Both the position numbers and the translations under genes were made by a program. Below are positions 14,344-17,268 of a stretch of 17,268 nucleotides of DNA, piece by piece. The notes below the pieces were generated by a model. It had not been told where the DNA came from and made no database searches. It saw only the letters and a list, made by a program, of their open reading frames with translations. Numbering within the stretch: position 1 is the first letter of the stretch; each line of letters starts with the position of its first letter. The DNA comes from Flavobacteriales bacterium (GTDB taxonomy: Bacteria; Bacteroidota; Bacteroidia; Flavobacteriales_D; SKUL01): contig SKUL01000284.1 of the NCBI GenBank assembly GCA_007129985.1, positions 1 to 17,268 of the forward strand. The letters run 5' to 3'.

Positions 14344-15828
14344 TCAAACCCTGAATCCAATCATCACTATATCGTCAATTTGCTCTTCGTTGCCTTTCCA
14401 ATTATTGAATTGATGTTTAATCATTTCGCTTTGCCTGTGCATGGGGTAGTGGTGAATTTGAGAAAGAAATTCGCGCAATTGCTTGGGCCCGAATTTCCTG
14501 TTTTTTGGTCCTCCGAATTGATCCGTGATACCATCAGAAAACATGTAGAAACGGTCGTTGGGTTCAATATTTACTCGCTGTGTTTTGAATGGCTCGTGGT
14601 CTTTTCCCTGATAGGCTCCAACCGGCATGCGGTCGGCGGAAATCTGCGTGGCTTCAGTGTTGCGAACCATTACGAGCTGGTTGAAAGCTCCTGCGAAACT
14701 CAAAACACTGGTCTCCCGATTTATCACACAAATGCTCATGTCCATTCCGCCTGCGGCTGCATCTGTACCATTGGGCTTCAGGGATTGAATGACGCCATGG
14801 CGCATAAAATCAAGAATCCTGGCCGGGTCGGTCTCATGATTATCAACAACAGCTCTGCTCAGCAACGAATGCCCCAACATACTCATCAGGGCACCGGGTA
14901 CCCCATGGCCGGTGCAGTCAACAGTGGCAATGGTAACGTGTTTTCCTGAGTTGTGGAACCAGTAAAAATCTCCGCTCACGATATCTCTGGGCTTGAAAAA
15001 CACAAATGACTCGCTCACCATCTCAGTGAGCAAGCCGGGATCCGGCAACATGCTGTGCTGAATCTTTTCGGCATAGCGGATACTGTCGGTAATATCACGG
15101 TGGTTTTCCTCAATGATTTCTTTTTGCTGTTGAAGAATGCGCTTGGACTCGGCAAGTTGCAGTCGCGCAATAATCTCTCGTTTGTTCAGCCTGTAGCGCG
15201 TTTGGATGAGCAGCACCGAAAAGCAAGCTACTGAGCCTACCAGAATTCCGCCATTTGTCATGATTTCGTTCAAAGTCAATTGGCTATTGGCTTTCAGAAA
15301 GATAATATTGGCGAGAATGGAAATTGTCACCACTGCAACCGAGAAATAGTATTGCCATACAATGAGCATAGCCGCACCTATGTATATGGCCATATACGCT
15401 AGAGTATGCGTTTGAAAATCGGCTACCTCCATGTAGCTCCACATATAGGCGTTCTCAATGCAAATGAGCACGTATGGCACAAAAATCATGTAGGCCGAGG
15501 GGAACCTATAGCGCCGCCATGTGAGTAGTGCAACGAGGGTAGCTGCCGAAACTCCCGCACGAAAAACAAAGAACCGGAACCATTCTTCCGGAATGACAAA
15601 ATAGTCGTTGAGCGAGAAAACAAGATTAAACACCACCGCAACCCATGCACCAATTTCGTGGTAGCGGTCAGCAGCTTTGTTCAGTTCTTCCTTCCATTTC
15701 AGGTTTTTGCTCTCTGAAATGCCGGGTAGCTGAATGCGTTGCCCGAAAGAAAGCGACTTGAGCGGTAGTTGAAGCGGATATGTTTGCGCTCTTTGTGGCA
15801 CCGCAGTTTGTACGCTGCCGATATTCAA
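14344..15828 (-). CDS. Membrane-bound SpoIIE/PP2C-type serine phosphatase
   Basis: The 494-residue protein has several membrane helices between about 60 and 208, a coiled-coil linker (211-245), the DSIRYAEKIQHSMLP segment (248-262), and a complete SpoIIE domain. Metal-binding motifs are present: DIVSGDFYW (282-290), DCTGHGVPGA (304-313), GGMDMS (360-365), SDGITDQ (431-437) and DDIV (485-488). Members dephosphorylate anti-sigma-factor antagonists or similar regulators in response to a membrane-sensed signal. No STAS or anti-sigma kinase gene is in the window, so its target must be elsewhere. The start is TTG 15828; a stop precedes it by two codons and no ATG occurs before residue 113. It lies 19 nt after the FMN reductase stop. 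Confidence 0.9.
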   Translation of the reverse strand: MNIGSVQTAVPQRAQTYPLQLPLKSLSFGQRIQLPGISESKNLKWKEELNKAADRYHEIGAWVAVVFNLVFSLNDYFVIPEEWFRFFVFRAGVSAATLVALLTWRRYRFPSAYMIFVPYVLICIENAYMWSYMEVADFQTHTLAYMAIYIGAAMLIVWQYYFSVAVVTISILANIIFLKANSQLTLNEIMTNGGILVGSVACFSVLLIQTRYRLNKREIIARLQLAESKRILQQQKEIIEENHRDITDSIRYAEKIQHSMLPDPGLLTEMVSESFVFFKPRDIVSGDFYWFHNSGKHVTIATVDCTGHGVPGALMSMLGHSLLSRAVVDNHETDPARILDFMRHGVIQSLKPNGTDAAAGGMDMSICVINRETSVLSFAGAFNQLVMVRNTEATQISADRMPVGAYQGKDHEPFKTQRVNIEPNDRFYMFSDGITDQFGGPKNRKFGPKQLREFLSQIHHYPMHRQSEMIKHQFNNWKGNEEQIDDIVMIGFRV

Positions 15829-15847
15829 ATGTTACGGAATCGCGCGA

Positions 15848-16405
15848 TTACCTTGATGCGCCGATAATGGCCCCGGTGAACCAAGCAAACTCATCGGCAA
15901 ATTTTGCAGACGCCTTCAGATATCTTTCGCCCACGGCTTTACCGTCCTCTTCGAACATTTTTCCGACTTCGGAAACATACAACCGACTGGGTGAAACAAA
16001 CGCCCCGATTCGCATAAACATCACGCTTAGCTCTTTGTGCGCTAAATTTCCGCCCATACTGCCACTACTCACGCTAACAATGCCCACCGGTTTTTTACGG
16101 TATTCATCCAGATAGTAATCCAGCGCGTTTTTCAGCACTCCGGGATAGCTTCCGTTGTACTCGGGTGTTACCACCACAAGGGCATCTGCACTTTCGAGGG
16201 TCATGCCGAGTTTCTCGGCAGCAGCAGGCAAATTGGGGTGTTGCCCACGGCGCTCTTGCATCATGGGAAGATTGTAATCCGCAAGGTCAAGTAGTTCAAC
16301 CGAATCAAAGGCAGGGTTAGCTTCAAATGTGTTTACCAGATGATTGGCAACATGAATACTTTTTCGGCCCATCCGAACGGAGCCGCAGAGAATAGCGAGT
16401 TTCAT
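15848..16405 (-). CDS. NADPH-dependent FMN reductase family protein
   Basis: The 185-residue flavodoxin-like protein has the phosphate-binding segment GSVRMGRKS (8-16) and the family hallmark PEYNGSYPGVLKNALDY (81-97). Relatives reduce FMN, quinones, azo dyes or chromate with NAD(P)H; the physiological acceptor here is not evident. It begins 9 nt after the CDGSH protein stop and is followed at 19 nt by the phosphatase, so it is part of the same transcript. Together with the CDGSH protein it gives the run a redox component. Confidence 0.92.
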   Translation of the reverse strand: MKLAILCGSVRMGRKSIHVANHLVNTFEANPAFDSVELLDLADYNLPMMQERRGQHPNLPAAAEKLGMTLESADALVVVTPEYNGSYPGVLKNALDYYLDEYRKKPVGIVSVSSGSMGGNLAHKELSVMFMRIGAFVSPSRLYVSEVGKMFEEDGKAVGERYLKASAKFADEFAWFTGAIIGASR

Positions 16406-16414
16406 AAAATTGGT

Positions 16415-16657
16415 TTAACAGTGTTTGTGCGACCCGTCGCAGTAGGGCGGATTGCTGGTTTGTTTGCATTGGCAGAGCCAGACTGATTGATCTTTTTCGG
16501 CCTTTACAATCATTGGTTTCATTTCGGTTGAGCGGTGTGAGCCGTCACAATAGGGCTGACTGGCAGAGTGGCCACAGGAACACCACGCGTAATTTTTGCC
16601 GGCTTCAAACTGGCATTGTACAGGGACCTTGGCTGCTATTTTCTTTTGATCTGACAT
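16415..16657 (-). CDS. Double CDGSH iron-sulfur protein
   Basis: The 80-residue protein holds two CDGSH motifs, each binding a 2Fe-2S cluster through three Cys and one His: C26, C28, C37, H41 and C62, C64, C73, H77. The spacing fits the CxCx2(S/T)x3PxCDGSH consensus exactly in both. This is the tandem, soluble type related to CISD3; there is no membrane anchor. Roles proposed for relatives are electron or cluster transfer under redox stress. The neighbouring FMN reductase is a plausible electron source, which is inference. Confidence 0.95.
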   Translation of the reverse strand: MSDQKKIAAKVPVQCQFEAGKNYAWCSCGHSASQPYCDGSHRSTEMKPMIVKAEKDQSVWLCQCKQTSNPPYCDGSHKHC

Positions 16658-16696
16658 AACGAATGAATGAGTTACCCAACTAACGCAGGCGGCTAA

Positions 16697-17268
16697 TCAT
16701 TTGTTTCCTGCATCGGGCTTTTCGTAGTTTTTGATTTCAACGATGCTGCCGGGCATGGAAACACCTTCGCTTTGAAGCATTTCATGTACACGTTTCATTA
16801 CGCGACTTTTAATGAGCGGCGATGAAGTTTCAATTTCTCGGAGGTTCAGCCACAAAAAGACCTTGAGTTTAACTGTATTCGATCCAAATGAATCAATCAA
16901 TACAAAGGGTTTTAGCCTTTGTCCTTGCTGAACCTGCTGCACGCCTTCCATGGTTTTAAGAATGAGCTGGGTGACCTTGCCGATGTCTTCACTATCATCA
17001 ATTTCAATGTAGAAATCGTGGCGCATCAGACCGTCCCGGGTGTAATTGGTAAGCACGCGATTAACCAGCAGGCTATTGGGGATGAACACGTCACGTCCGT
17101 CAGAAGTGCGCAGGTGTGTATTGCGCAGATTGAGTTGCAGCACGCGGCCGCTGTTGTTGTCAACCTCAATTCTGTCGCCAATTTGAAAAGGCCTGCTGAA
17201 TGCGAGCAGAATTCCGGCCAGGAAGTTTTCGCCAATGTCTTTGAAGGCAATACCGATGATGATGGAAA
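16697..17268 (-). CDS. MscS-type mechanosensitive channel, 5' end beyond the window
   Basis: The reading frame enters from the right edge (first whole codon ends at 17266) and gives about 189 residues ending at a TGA at 16697. The start seems to fall in the pore-lining TM3 region (SIIIGIAFKDIGENFLAG), followed by SRPFQIGDRIEV and the beta domain with HLRTSDGRDVFIPNS, all typical of MscS. The remaining part is the alpha/beta cytoplasmic domain. An ATG at 17141-17143 exists but would leave only a fragment, so it is internal. MscS channels release solutes on hypo-osmotic shock. The next gene follows at 39 nt. Confidence 0.9.
   Translation of the reverse strand, partial: SIIIGIAFKDIGENFLAGILLAFSRPFQIGDRIEVDNNSGRVLQLNLRNTHLRTSDGRDVFIPNSLLVNRVLTNYTRDGLMRHDFYIEIDDSEDIGKVTQLILKTMEGVQQVQQGQRLKPFVLIDSFGSNTVKLKVFLWLNLREIETSSPLIKSRVMKRVHEMLQSEGVSMPGSIVEIKNYEKPDAGNK

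Noticed and set aside
14335..14949. A 204-residue open frame on the plus strand
   Set aside because: It lies fully opposite the SpoIIE domain, which has all its motifs, and its own translation has no recognisable features.

Overview
The window looks like a chromosomal segment of a Bacteroidota bacterium, probably Flavobacteriales-like. Gene starts lack Shine-Dalgarno sequences. Upstream regions carry the Bacteroidota-type promoter (TTG, about 20 nt, then TAnnTTTG or TAnnTTCG), including three exact TATTTTTG copies. Several proteins are of types I know mainly from this phylum: a SpoIIE phosphatase with a DSIRYAEKIQHSMLP linker, a large ABCG-like exporter with an extra N-terminal region, and a small GIY-YIG protein beside tRNA genes. 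The species cannot be named from the sequence.

Left part (1-1430, all minus strand): a secreted protein of unknown function; then a small GIY-YIG nuclease gene enclosed by two 42-nt hairpin repeats 448 nt apart; then tRNA-Asp(GTC) and tRNA-Pro(CGG), read as one unit from a promoter near 1503-1534. A 59-nt block holding the 3' end of tRNA-Asp plus its terminator is repeated exactly on the far side of the GIY-YIG gene. This looks like a very small tRNA-associated mobile element and is the most interesting thing in the window.

Centre left (1628-8600, plus strand): a tight four-gene operon. A YhaO/SbcD-like phosphoesterase and a YhaN/Rad50-like ATPase with a membrane hairpin inside its coiled coil form a probable DNA end-processing complex. 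They are followed at 4 nt by a lactate/malate dehydrogenase-family enzyme with an unusual substrate-loop residue, and then by a BaiN/YhiN-type flavoprotein whose start overlaps the previous stop. The flavoprotein gene overlaps the convergent acyl-CoA dehydrogenase gene by 29 nt.

Centre right (8572-13350): acyl-CoA dehydrogenase (minus), a small lipoprotein (plus) reading out of the same intergenic gap, and a 1016-residue ABC exporter (minus) with a TerB-like N-terminal region and a very large loop before its last membrane helix.

Right part (13659-17268, all minus strand): a closely spaced five-gene run, in transcription order an MscS-type channel (cut by the window end), a double CDGSH iron-sulfur protein, an NADPH-dependent FMN reductase, a membrane-bound SpoIIE/PP2C phosphatase and a voltage-gated potassium channel. 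The last two start at TTG. The run suggests an envelope, ion-balance or redox stress module, which is inference from gene content. The promoter of this run lies beyond the right edge.
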